This document shows positions 25,881 to 34,259 of a stretch of 64,000 bases of DNA, piece by piece. This stretch comes from Pedobacter cryoconitis (lineage in GTDB: Bacteria; Bacteroidota; Bacteroidia; Sphingobacteriales; Sphingobacteriaceae), in contig NZ_JACHCG010000001.1 in the NCBI RefSeq assembly GCF_014200595.1, positions 930,001 through 994,000 of the forward strand. Reading direction: 5' to 3'. Below the pieces are notes generated by a model. It made no database searches. It had not been told where the DNA came from and worked only from the letters and a program-made list of their open reading frames with translations. Within the stretch, counting starts at the first letter, position 1, and each line of letters begins with the position of its first letter. The translations under genes were made by a program, and so were the position numbers.

Positions 25881-25964
25881 AAAATAAACGACGGGTGACA
25901 GTTTCCGGTCGGCGTTCATGAAGAATGAACAATGTCCGGAAACTGTCACCCGTCGTTTATTTTT
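25881..25964 (+). terminator. Long structured hairpin with conserved core (copy 4)
   Basis: Exact 28-bp outer arms (AAAATAAACGACGGG then TGACAGTTTCCGG) enclose TCGGC, the inner hairpin GTTCATGAAGAATGAAC and AATGT. The core matches copy 3 in all but one base, whereas the arms share nothing. It begins only 4 nt after the Hsp20 terminator, so simple termination of Hsp20 does not explain it; it could serve the convergent hydrolase gene on the minus strand. Strand is given by the core orientation. Confidence 0.8.
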
Positions 25965-26052
25965 CCTCGGGCAATCCTGACCTTGGAGATGTAAAAAACT
26001 GGTATACTTTCTCAAAGTTGTTGGTTGGGTTGCTAATTGGTTTACTGAAGAA

Positions 26053-27216
26053 TTATTTTTTATTTTCAGCAGTTTTATAAGATTTGATGATTTCGTTGAT
26101 CACTAATTGCGGATTATCTGCGCCTACATAATGTGTGGTCCCTTCTGCAAGAATTAATTTACTATTTGGGCGCGCTGCTATAAATTTCTTATGCCCGTCT
26201 TTCCATCCTTCAATATCTATTTTTTCATCCCATGGTGGGGTCTCTGCATAGATATCAGTGATTGGTATTTGAGCGGGGAACGGGGTAGCTCTCAGGGTAG
26301 CGGCATTTTTATGAAGATCTACGGCGATATAATATATACTCGTGTTTTTCTTTTTAATCTCTTCTATTGTACCGTTTGGATTTGTAAGTACTCTTTTAAT
26401 TGCTTCATCTGTGTAAAAACTTCCTAAGCTTGCGTCTATGAAAACTGCGGCTTTTATCTTAGCGGGATTTCTTGCGGCAAACAGCGTTACATAGAAACCT
26501 CCCAAAGAGTGGCAGACCAGAATTTTATTTGCATCAGTATAACCTAATTTTGAAAGTCCAAGTTCTAATCCTTTGATCTCATTTGTAATATCAGAGTTTA
26601 TTGAATCGCGGGTGCTGTGGCCATAACCGGCTCTATCATAAGTAACCAGCGTTGCGCCGGTCGCATCGTATATTGGAATCAGAATGTCTGACCATACGGT
26701 TGAATTATCCATACCACCAGTTTCAAACAGGATAACAGTAGATGATCCCTTAATGATGTTGAAAAAGAGTTTGTGTGTATCAACATCGACCAGGGTATCC
26801 AGTGGTTTGTATTTTAATACTGCTTGCTGAATTTTGGCCTTACTCTGATTGATCAATGGCTGCCACCTGGGATCTGTATGGAGGCTTTTTAATTCTTCAT
26901 CCTGGTCCAGGAATTCAAGGTGGAAGGTCTGGATTTCTTTTAGATATTGAGTTAAGTAGTTGAATGCTTTGTCTGGGTTACCGGCTAATGCCCAGGAACT
27001 TGCAGCAATGTACTTATCTCTGGTTACACCGTTGCCTTTATTTTCTTTGAATAGGGAGTCAAAAGATAGTGCGGATTTTAGGTATTGTTTCTGGTCTTTG
27101 TATTTTATGGCTCTTTGGTTATGATCCAGATAGGTTTTAGCAGGTAAGAATGTGTTCTGTGCAGATAATTTTAGCGTAGTAAAAATGACTATTGTCAGGA
27201 TTAGCGTGTACTTCAT
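26053..27216 (-). CDS. Exported alpha/beta hydrolase with TPR-like N-terminus
   Basis: 387 residues with a signal peptide (MKYTLILTIVIFTTLKLSAQ). Residues 25-125 resemble a TPR/helical region ending DPRWQPLINQSKAKIQQ, common at the N-terminus of periplasmic Bacteroidota enzymes. The hydrolase domain then shows the oxyanion region ETGGMDNSTVW, the nucleophile elbow CHSLGG (GHSxG-like, Ser nucleophile), and a late His in EGTTHYVG. The substrate, an ester or peptide, is unknown. The gene stands alone, convergent with Hsp20. Confidence 0.82.
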   Translation of the reverse strand: MKYTLILTIVIFTTLKLSAQNTFLPAKTYLDHNQRAIKYKDQKQYLKSALSFDSLFKENKGNGVTRDKYIAASSWALAGNPDKAFNYLTQYLKEIQTFHLEFLDQDEELKSLHTDPRWQPLINQSKAKIQQAVLKYKPLDTLVDVDTHKLFFNIIKGSSTVILFETGGMDNSTVWSDILIPIYDATGATLVTYDRAGYGHSTRDSINSDITNEIKGLELGLSKLGYTDANKILVCHSLGGFYVTLFAARNPAKIKAAVFIDASLGSFYTDEAIKRVLTNPNGTIEEIKKKNTSIYYIAVDLHKNAATLRATPFPAQIPITDIYAETPPWDEKIDIEGWKDGHKKFIAARPNSKLILAEGTTHYVGADNPQLVINEIIKSYKTAENKK

Positions 27217-27303
27217 TTGGTTAGGGGTTTTCTAAAAGACCCAGTGATTTATGTTTCGTTGCTAAATTTTTTATTATAGTTAATTAATAAATGTGTTGTG
27301 TAC

Positions 27304-27333
27304 AAAAAAATCCCGCTCTTGTGAACGGGATTT
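27304..27333 (-). terminator. Terminator of the arginine decarboxylase gene
   Basis: On the minus strand, AAATCCCG pairs with CGGGATTT around a short loop, followed by a T run (the A run at 27304-27310 on the plus strand). Confidence 0.8.
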
Positions 27334-27357
27334 GGTATTTCTTATCGTAATCCGGGG

Positions 27358-28749
27358 CTAGGTGTAACCCAGGATTTTCAATACTTGTTTACTGTTTTGC
27401 TCTTCTCCAAATACCTCAAAGTTGAATGTCTCGTCACGGTTGCGACGGATAATCACGTGTTTAGGACTTGGTAACAGACAGTGATGAATTCCACCATATC
27501 CGCTCAGTACTTCCTGGTAAGCTCCGGTATTGAAGAAGCCAAGGTATTGTACTTTACGCGTTTTCGGCATAAATACGGAGTTCATATGCGCTTCCTGATT
27601 GTAGTAATCCTGACCATCGCAGGTAATACCACCAAGATTCACTCTTTCGTATTCAGCATCCCAGTTATTGATTGGTAAAAGGATGTATTTTTGGTTTAAA
27701 GCCCATACATCAGGAAGGTTCGTAATGAAAGATCCGTCCAGCATTAACCATTTCTCACGGTCGTTTTGTTGTTTACGTCCTAATACTTTGTATAAGATAC
27801 CTGAAGCTTCTGCTACTGTGTATTTACCGAATTCAGTAATGATATCTGGCTCTACGACATCGTGTTCTGCACAAATTTCTTTGATACGTTTAACGATTTC
27901 GTTCACCATGTATTCATAATCAAAATCAAATACCAAAGAATCTTTGAATGGCATACCACCACCGATGTCTAAAGTATCCAGTTCAGGATTGATTTTCTTG
28001 AATTTACAGTATAAGGTTACGTATTTCTCCAGCTCATTCCAGTAGTACGGAGAATCCGTGATTCCTGAATTAATAAAGAAATGCAGTAGTTTAACCCTGA
28101 AGTTAGGATTAGTAGAAATTTTGTTGTTATAGAAGTCGATTACATCTTCCATACGTACGCCTAAACGTGAAGTATAGAATTGTGAGTCCGGCTGCTCTTC
28201 CGCCGCAATACGGATACCTAAATTACAAGGTGTTTCCAACTCTACTTCGTCATCAAAAAGGTTAAATTCCTCTTTGTTGTCTAATACAGGGATGATGTTT
28301 TTGTACCCATCATGCAACATATCAATGATATATTGTTTGTACTGATAAGTCTTAAAACCGTTACAGATAACGGTAATGTCTTTGGTAAGGGCGCCTTTTT
28401 TCTCAAGGGCCTCAATCATCGGCATATCGAACGCGGACGATGTCTCTAAGTGAATGCCATTTTTTAAAGCTTCTTCGACGATATGTCTGAAGTGGGAACT
28501 TTTTGTGCAATAGCAATACTTATAATCTCCACGGTAATTGTTCTTGATGATCGCGGTCTGAAACAACAGTTTCGCCTGTTGGATTTTTTTAGTGATCATC
28601 GGAAGATAAGTGAAACGTAATGGCGTACCATAAGTCTCAATCATTTCCATTAAATTCAGATCCTGAAAGTATAGTTCGTCATCGATGACACTGTATCCTT
28701 CTTGAGGAAAACCTACACTTAGATCAAGAAATTCGGAGTAACTCTGCAT
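27358..28749 (-). CDS. speA: Arginine decarboxylase, biosynthetic, Bacteroidota type
   Basis: 463 residues of the fold-III PLP decarboxylase group. The PLP lysine is in DYKYCYCTKSSHFRHI, the glycine loop in LDTLDIGGGMPF, the phosphate/arginine site in DIITEFGKYTVAEAS, and the C-terminal part includes ITCDGQDYYNQE, equivalent to the CESxD motif. It lacks the 170-residue insert of the E. coli SpeA (658 residues), as is usual in this phylum. It makes agmatine for spermidine synthesis. The divergent gene at 28852 is an arginase/agmatinase-family enzyme that could use the same arginine or its product. Confidence 0.85.
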   Translation of the reverse strand: MQSYSEFLDLSVGFPQEGYSVIDDELYFQDLNLMEMIETYGTPLRFTYLPMITKKIQQAKLLFQTAIIKNNYRGDYKYCYCTKSSHFRHIVEEALKNGIHLETSSAFDMPMIEALEKKGALTKDITVICNGFKTYQYKQYIIDMLHDGYKNIIPVLDNKEEFNLFDDEVELETPCNLGIRIAAEEQPDSQFYTSRLGVRMEDVIDFYNNKISTNPNFRVKLLHFFINSGITDSPYYWNELEKYVTLYCKFKKINPELDTLDIGGGMPFKDSLVFDFDYEYMVNEIVKRIKEICAEHDVVEPDIITEFGKYTVAEASGILYKVLGRKQQNDREKWLMLDGSFITNLPDVWALNQKYILLPINNWDAEYERVNLGGITCDGQDYYNQEAHMNSVFMPKTRKVQYLGFFNTGAYQEVLSGYGGIHHCLLPSPKHVIIRRNRDETFNFEVFGEEQNSKQVLKILGYT

Positions 28750-28780
28750 TTTTTATATTTTTGAACAATTATTTAAAGGG

Positions 28781-28807
28781 TTGACAAATTAAAATGAGTT
28801 AATTTTG
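28781..28807 (+). promoter_or_regulatory. Candidate promoter of the arginase-family gene
   Basis: TTG (28781-28783), a 16-nt spacer, then TAATTTTG (28800-28807), a match to the Bacteroidota TTG / TAnnTTTG promoter with a short spacer. It lies in the 102-nt gap between the divergent speA-type and arginase-type genes, 44 nt before the start codon. Confidence 0.5.
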
Positions 28808-28851
28808 GTGCTAAAGATAAACACTTTAAAATACACTGGTAATTTTATTTT

Positions 28852-29802
28852 ATGACGAAGAGCTTAAAGATTATAGAAGTTAAGTCGGAGTTGGGCGCAG
28901 GTACACGCGGTGCCAGCCTGGGCGTTGACGCGATAAAGATTGCCGCCCTGGATTTTGGGAGTAGATTTTTTAAAAAACATAAGTCAGTTGAGGTTCCGAA
29001 TGAGAACCATTTATTGCTTGAAAACACGGGTAGTCCATTCGCCAAGCGGATTTCTGGCATTTTAACGATGGTAGAAAGAGTTGCGGACGAAGTGACTGAA
29101 ACGTTAGGCCGAAATGAATTTCCAATTGTGCTGGCGGGTGACCACAGTACGGCTGCGGGAACAATCACAGGAATAAAAAAAGCTTTTCCTAAATCAAAAT
29201 TAGGGGTAATTTGGATCGATGCACATTCAGATATGCATTCTCCTTACACTACTCCGTCTGGAAATATGCACGGAATGCCGCTTGCAATGGTGCTGGATGA
29301 GGACAATCTTGATGCTAAAGTTAATGAACTTGACCAGGAAACTCTTAATTACTGGTATCAGTTAAAAAACGTCGGTAAAATTGCACCGAAGATTAGTTAT
29401 AGCGATCTTGTGCTGATTTCTGCGCGGGATATGGAGAAACCGGAGGAAAATTTACTGAAGAAAAATAAGGTAAAGCTATACAGCACTGCTGAAGTCCGGA
29501 AAAGAGGGGTAGAGAGGATTGTTATTGAGACCATGCAATACCTGGATCAGTGCGATTTGATTTATGTATCCTTTGATGTGGATTCTATGGATCCTACAGC
29601 TTCAAGGGGCACAGGAACTCCCGTAGCTCAGGGGCTTACTGAGCGTGAGGCTGGTGGACTGATGTCCAGATTCCTTGCTTATCAAAAAGTATGTTGTTTT
29701 GAGATAGTAGAAGTTAACCCGACCCTTGACAGGGAGAATCAAATGGCTGAGCACGCATTTGAAATTTTAATTAAGGCAACGAATGCCTTTAGAAACGAAT
29801 AG
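28852..29802 (+). CDS. Arginase/agmatinase-family ureohydrolase
   Basis: 316 residues. The binuclear manganese motifs are intact: AGDHSTAAG, WIDAHSDMHS (DAHxD), and SFDVDSMDP (DxDxxDP), plus the C-terminal EVNPTLD. Members hydrolyse arginine to ornithine or agmatine to putrescine, releasing urea. The ELGAGTRGASLGVDAI N-terminus is more like arginase, while divergence from an arginine decarboxylase gene would suit agmatinase; I cannot decide. The stop is 4 nt before the argS start. Confidence 0.85.
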   Translation: MTKSLKIIEVKSELGAGTRGASLGVDAIKIAALDFGSRFFKKHKSVEVPNENHLLLENTGSPFAKRISGILTMVERVADEVTETLGRNEFPIVLAGDHSTAAGTITGIKKAFPKSKLGVIWIDAHSDMHSPYTTPSGNMHGMPLAMVLDEDNLDAKVNELDQETLNYWYQLKNVGKIAPKISYSDLVLISARDMEKPEENLLKKNKVKLYSTAEVRKRGVERIVIETMQYLDQCDLIYVSFDVDSMDPTASRGTGTPVAQGLTEREAGGLMSRFLAYQKVCCFEIVEVNPTLDRENQMAEHAFEILIKATNAFRNE

Positions 29803-29806
29803 AATT

Positions 29807-31588
29807 ATGAATATCCAACAACATATTATTACTGCGACCATCAATGCGGTCAAAGAACTATACAATCAGGATTTACCCGAAGCGCAAGTTAACCTTCAGG
29901 ATACGCGCAGCGAATTTGAAGGAGAAATTACCATTGTAGTGTTCCCTGTAGTCCGCTTTTCTAAAAAATCACCTGAAGCAACTGCGAATGACCTTGGGGA
30001 ATATCTTAAGGAACATATTGAAGAAATAACTGCATTTAATGTAGTTAAAGGGTTCTTAAACCTGAGTATCGTCAGCTCTTACTGGATTGATCTTTTCCAG
30101 ACTGACTTACTGAAAGAGAGTTTTGGTACTATTCCATCGAATGGTAAAAAAGTAATGGTCGAATATTCTTCGCCAAATACCAATAAACCACTTCACCTTG
30201 GACACGTTCGTAACAACTTATTAGGCTATTCTGTTTCTGAGCTGTTAAAAGCGAATGGATCAGAAGTATATAAGGTTAATTTGGTGAATGACAGGGGAAT
30301 CCATATCTGTAAGTCTATGCTGGCCTGGCAGAAATGGGGCAATGGCGAAACACCTGAAAGCTCTGGTTTAAAGGGTGATCACCTGGTTGGTAAGTATTAT
30401 GTGATTTTCGATAAAGAATATAAAAAGGAAATCGAAGCACTGAAAGAAGCTGGTCAGACTGAGGATGAAGGTAAAAAGAATGCGCCTTTAATCAAGGAAG
30501 CTCAGGCAATGTTATTAGCCTGGGAAGCTGGTGATGAAGAGGTCATCTCTTTGTGGAAGAAAATGAACGGATGGGTTTACGATGGCTTCGCTGTAAGTTA
30601 TAAAAACCTGGGTGTTGATTTTGATCAGTATTATTATGAAAGTAATACCTATTTATTAGGAAAAGATACGGTTGAAGAAGGTCTGGCTAAAGGAGTTTTC
30701 TTTAAAAAACCGGATGGTTCTGTCTGGATCGATCTGACAGCAGATGGGCTGGATCAGAAACTAGTACTTCGTGCAGATGGAACTTCAGTTTATATCACTC
30801 AGGATCTTGGTACTGCACAAATGAAATATGATGATTTCAAAATGGATGAGTCTATTTATGTAGTAGGGAATGAACAGGATTATCACTTTAAGGTACTGTT
30901 CCTGATTTTAGATAAGTTAGGCAAGAGCTGGGCGAAAGGATTGTATCATTTATCTTATGGAATGGTAGATCTGCCAAGCGGTAAAATGAAATCACGTGAA
31001 GGTACAGTAGTTGATGCGGATGATTTGATAGCGGAAATGATCGCTACAGCTAAGCAGAAAACAGAAGCATTGGGCAAAGTAGATCATTTCAGCGAAGAAG
31101 AGAAAGAAAGTCTTTACTATAAAATTGGAATGGGTGCTTTGAAGTACTTCCTTTTAAAAGTTGAACCTAAAAAGCGTTTGTTATTTGATCCTGCTGAATC
31201 TATCGATTTCCAGGGAAATACAGGGCCGTTTATCCAATATACACATGCAAGGATTAAATCGCTGTTAAGCAAAGCTGAATATAAAAATGGACAGCATGTG
31301 TCTAAGGATATCGCTTTATCGGCAACTGAACTGGAAATGATTATATTATTATCAAGATATCCTGCTGAAATTGCTTCTTCCGCTAAAGCGTTTAGTCCGG
31401 CTACTTTAGCGAACTATATTTATGAAGTAGCTAAGATGTTTAATAAGTTTTATCATGAGATCCCACCAATTGTGAAGGAAGAAGATGAAGCGCTTAAACA
31501 ACACAGGTTAAATCTGAGCTGGGTAACTGCAAATGTTCTTAAATCTGGTATGCGTATTTTAGGAATTGAAGTTCCTGAAAGAATGTAA
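29807..31588 (+). CDS. argS: Arginyl-tRNA synthetase
   Basis: 593 residues from the ATG at 29807; an ATG 24 nt upstream overlaps the previous gene and is less likely. An N-terminal Add-1 domain is followed by the HIGH-type signature SPNTNKPLHLGHVRNN, the KMSK-like loop SGKMKSREGT, and the C-terminal all-alpha anticodon-binding domain (from about 470; FIQYTHARIKSLL is the conserved lead-in). It charges tRNA-Arg with arginine. The end GMRILGIEVPERM is the standard C-terminus. Co-transcribed with the arginase-family gene. Confidence 0.96.
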   Translation: MNIQQHIITATINAVKELYNQDLPEAQVNLQDTRSEFEGEITIVVFPVVRFSKKSPEATANDLGEYLKEHIEEITAFNVVKGFLNLSIVSSYWIDLFQTDLLKESFGTIPSNGKKVMVEYSSPNTNKPLHLGHVRNNLLGYSVSELLKANGSEVYKVNLVNDRGIHICKSMLAWQKWGNGETPESSGLKGDHLVGKYYVIFDKEYKKEIEALKEAGQTEDEGKKNAPLIKEAQAMLLAWEAGDEEVISLWKKMNGWVYDGFAVSYKNLGVDFDQYYYESNTYLLGKDTVEEGLAKGVFFKKPDGSVWIDLTADGLDQKLVLRADGTSVYITQDLGTAQMKYDDFKMDESIYVVGNEQDYHFKVLFLILDKLGKSWAKGLYHLSYGMVDLPSGKMKSREGTVVDADDLIAEMIATAKQKTEALGKVDHFSEEEKESLYYKIGMGALKYFLLKVEPKKRLLFDPAESIDFQGNTGPFIQYTHARIKSLLSKAEYKNGQHVSKDIALSATELEMIILLSRYPAEIASSAKAFSPATLANYIYEVAKMFNKFYHEIPPIVKEEDEALKQHRLNLSWVTANVLKSGMRILGIEVPERM

Positions 31589-31623
31589 TCAGCTATTATT
31601 TTGGCTAATCATTTGATCAATTT

Positions 31624-32967
31624 ATGAATTGGAAAAAATTATTGTCTGCCAAACGGTGGGGAAATGAAGATCGTTTTGCTGGAAATGAAAAAGAGGCGAG
31701 ATCTGAGTTTCAACGTGATTATGACAGGATTATCTTTTCTTCTCCTTTCAGAAGGCTGCAAAATAAAACACAGGTATTTCCTTTACCGGGAAGTGTATTT
31801 GTGCATAACAGGCTGACTCATAGTTTGGAAGTTGCGAGTGTAGGCCGGTCATTGGGAACTATCTTTTACAACAGGATTAAAGAAATCGATCCGAATGTAG
31901 ATGAGACTATTCCACTGCTTGCTGAAATTGGTAATATTATCGCTTCGGCTTGTCTGGCGCATGATCTTGGAAATCCTGCCTTCGGACATTCCGGAGAGTC
32001 GGCTATTTCCCATTATTTTACGACTGGAGATGGAAAGATTTATCAGGATAGGGTAACTGAGGCTGAATGGCAGGATCTGATCAACTTTGAAGGGAATGCG
32101 AATGCTTTGAGAATATTGACCCATGCTTTTGCAGGAAAAGGAACCGGTGGTTTTGCATTGACTTATGCGACACTGGCTTCTATCGCAAAATATCCTTGCG
32201 CTTCTATCGCAGGACATGATAAAACCAATATCTATACGAAGAAATATGGTTTCTTTCAGGCAGAGCAAAACGGGTTTAAAAAGATAGCAGATGAAATGGG
32301 GCTGATCAAAGTTTCGGATGAGCCGTTAGTTTATAAGCGTCACCCTTTGGTTTATCTCGTAGAGGCCGCAGATGATATTTGTTATAATATCATTGATCTG
32401 GAAGATGCGCATCGTTTGAAGATCCTGACTTATCAGGAGGTAGAGAATTTATTATTACCACTATGTAATGATGTTAAATTACCTGAACGTTTGTCGGAGA
32501 TGGAGGATGATGATGCAAAGATTACGCTGATGCGCGCAAAATCGATCAGTACGTTAATAGGACAATGTTCCCAGGTATTTTATAATAATCAGGAAGCGAT
32601 TTTAAGCGGTGATTTTAATAAAAGTTTACTGGATGCTATTCAAGAGCCTTTCTTGTCTATCATGAAGTATATCGAGCGGATCTCTATTAAAAAGATTTAC
32701 AATTATTCTTCTGTTGTACAGATAGAGGTTGCTGGTTATAAAGTAATGGGGGGCTTGCTGGAAGAATTTATTCCTGCTTATTTGAATAATGAGTCGAAAT
32801 ATCATCGGAAGTTAGTAGAATTGATTCCAAATCAGTTCAAGACTAAGGCTACTGACGACTATACAAAGATATTATGTGTACTGGATTTCGTGTCTGGCAT
32901 GACGGATATATACGCCGTTGAAATGTTTAGAAAAATAAAGGGAATCTCTTTTCCTTCAATGAGTTAA
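31624..32967 (+). CDS. dgt: Deoxyguanosinetriphosphate triphosphohydrolase
   Basis: 447 residues, HD superfamily. FRRLQNKTQVFPLPG, VHNRLTHSLEVA and the metal-binding HDLGNPAFGHSGE motif are diagnostic of dGTPases. It hydrolyses dGTP to deoxyguanosine and triphosphate, shaping the dNTP pool; relatives in other bacteria limit phage replication. It follows argS by 35 nt on the same strand and ends at a strong terminator. Confidence 0.93.
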   Translation: MNWKKLLSAKRWGNEDRFAGNEKEARSEFQRDYDRIIFSSPFRRLQNKTQVFPLPGSVFVHNRLTHSLEVASVGRSLGTIFYNRIKEIDPNVDETIPLLAEIGNIIASACLAHDLGNPAFGHSGESAISHYFTTGDGKIYQDRVTEAEWQDLINFEGNANALRILTHAFAGKGTGGFALTYATLASIAKYPCASIAGHDKTNIYTKKYGFFQAEQNGFKKIADEMGLIKVSDEPLVYKRHPLVYLVEAADDICYNIIDLEDAHRLKILTYQEVENLLLPLCNDVKLPERLSEMEDDDAKITLMRAKSISTLIGQCSQVFYNNQEAILSGDFNKSLLDAIQEPFLSIMKYIERISIKKIYNYSSVVQIEVAGYKVMGGLLEEFIPAYLNNESKYHRKLVELIPNQFKTKATDDYTKILCVLDFVSGMTDIYAVEMFRKIKGISFPSMS

Positions 32968-32973
32968 AAAAGA

Positions 32974-33010
32974 AAACCCCGGGGCATTCACTCCCGGGGT
33001 CTCTTGTTTT
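32974..33010 (+). terminator. GC-rich terminator after dgt
   Basis: ACCCCGGG pairs with CCCGGGGT around a loop containing GCATTCACT, followed by CTCTTGTTTTTAAA. Confidence 0.8.
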
Positions 33011-33042
33011 TAAAATTTAGCAACAAATTTTAATATCGTTAT

Positions 33043-34164
33043 TTAATCTTTCTGTGTTCCAGAAGTTAGTTTCACATTTCCTTTGCGTCTGAAGATAGGA
33101 AAAGTCATTGGACTTTTCGCCGGTCGTTCATCACCAAATAATACACCCCATTGTCTGAAAGACTCAGTTCTATCGAAAATAACTTTAAGTACTGCAATGA
33201 GCGGCATGGCCAGGAACATTCCTGAAACTCCGGCAATACTTCCTCCGACAACTACACCTAAAATCGCGACTAAAGCATTGATCTTTACTTTTGAACCGAC
33301 AATTCTTGGCATCAGGATATTATTATCTAAGAATTGAACGGCTGCAATTACAGCTAAAACTGTAATTACTGGTGTAAGGGATGTAGAAGCGGTTATAGTT
33401 AACAGTACACCGATAATGTTTCCGATTAATGCACCTACGTAAGGGATCAGGTTCAGAATGGCAAAGATAATTCCAATTAATAAGGCGTGCTGGATACCGA
33501 AAAGCATCAGCAGACCACCTAAAAGGACAGTCATATAAGTGATTTGTATCAGTAAGCCTATCAGGTAGTTTTTGATAATAGATTCAGTTTCATAGATAGC
33601 CTCTTTAACTTTCGGATGATCCGGAGTTTTAAACCACATAAACACGAAGCGTAGCAGGATATCTTTATAGAAGAGCATCAGGTAGATATAAATTGGCAGC
33701 AGACCAACAAAAACAAATACAGAACTTAATGTTAAAGCCGCGCCACTTGCCATTCCTCCGGCCATATTTAACAAGTCATTACTCTTTTTATTGATGAAAT
33801 TAAGTTGTTCGGTAGGTGAATAATGACTGATATTGCTTACCCACTCACTTAATGATTTTAGATGCTGAGCTACGTTTTTCTTGATTTCAGGAAAATCTGA
33901 GACCAGATTACCTACTTGTGCAGTGAAAAACCAGGCAATGATGCCTATGAAAATTACAACCAGTAAAATAGGAAAGACGATTGCGATGATTTCCGGAACT
34001 TTATATTTTCTTAGCCAGCGATAAACAGGCAACAGCATGATACTAATAAAGAATGCCATGATTACCGGCATTATAATATCACTGGCAACAACAAATAAGG
34101 CACCGATAAGTACCAGACCAAGTAACTCAATTGATCTCTTAACGGTGAGCGGTAATTCTTTCAT
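33043..34164 (-). CDS. AI-2E family transporter (TqsA/PerM-like)
   Basis: 373 residues with eight likely membrane segments. The family core is visible: a large soluble loop after the third helix (KKNVAQHLKSLSEWVSN), then ILNLIPYVGALIGNIIGVLL and the C-terminal LDNNILMPRIVGSKVKINALVAILGVVVGG. Such proteins have been linked to autoinducer-2 export or Na+/Li+-H+ exchange, but most are uncharacterised. A second member of the family lies on the other side of mnmE at 36091. Confidence 0.88.
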   Translation of the reverse strand: MKELPLTVKRSIELLGLVLIGALFVVASDIIMPVIMAFFISIMLLPVYRWLRKYKVPEIIAIVFPILLVVIFIGIIAWFFTAQVGNLVSDFPEIKKNVAQHLKSLSEWVSNISHYSPTEQLNFINKKSNDLLNMAGGMASGAALTLSSVFVFVGLLPIYIYLMLFYKDILLRFVFMWFKTPDHPKVKEAIYETESIIKNYLIGLLIQITYMTVLLGGLLMLFGIQHALLIGIIFAILNLIPYVGALIGNIIGVLLTITASTSLTPVITVLAVIAAVQFLDNNILMPRIVGSKVKINALVAILGVVVGGSIAGVSGMFLAMPLIAVLKVIFDRTESFRQWGVLFGDERPAKSPMTFPIFRRKGNVKLTSGTQKD

Positions 34165-34223
34165 ATTGTAATGTAAATGTTAATTTTCAAGGGTTAAACA
34201 TGAAAAGATAGGAAATGTTTGGG

Positions 34224-34231
34224 TATTTTTG
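34224..34231 (+). promoter_or_regulatory. Candidate -7 box of mnmE
   Basis: TATTTTTG fits TAnnTTTG, 28 nt before the mnmE start. No convincing -33 element was seen. Confidence 0.4.
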
Positions 34232-34259
34232 CGCAATCTTAAACTAAGTTCTGTCCGTT

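Noticed and set aside
8027..25964. Interpretation of the four conserved-core hairpins as integron attC sites or MITEs
   Set aside because: In attC sites the outer boxes are conserved and the centre varies, the opposite of what is seen; no integrase is present, and no target-site duplication flanks the hairpins.
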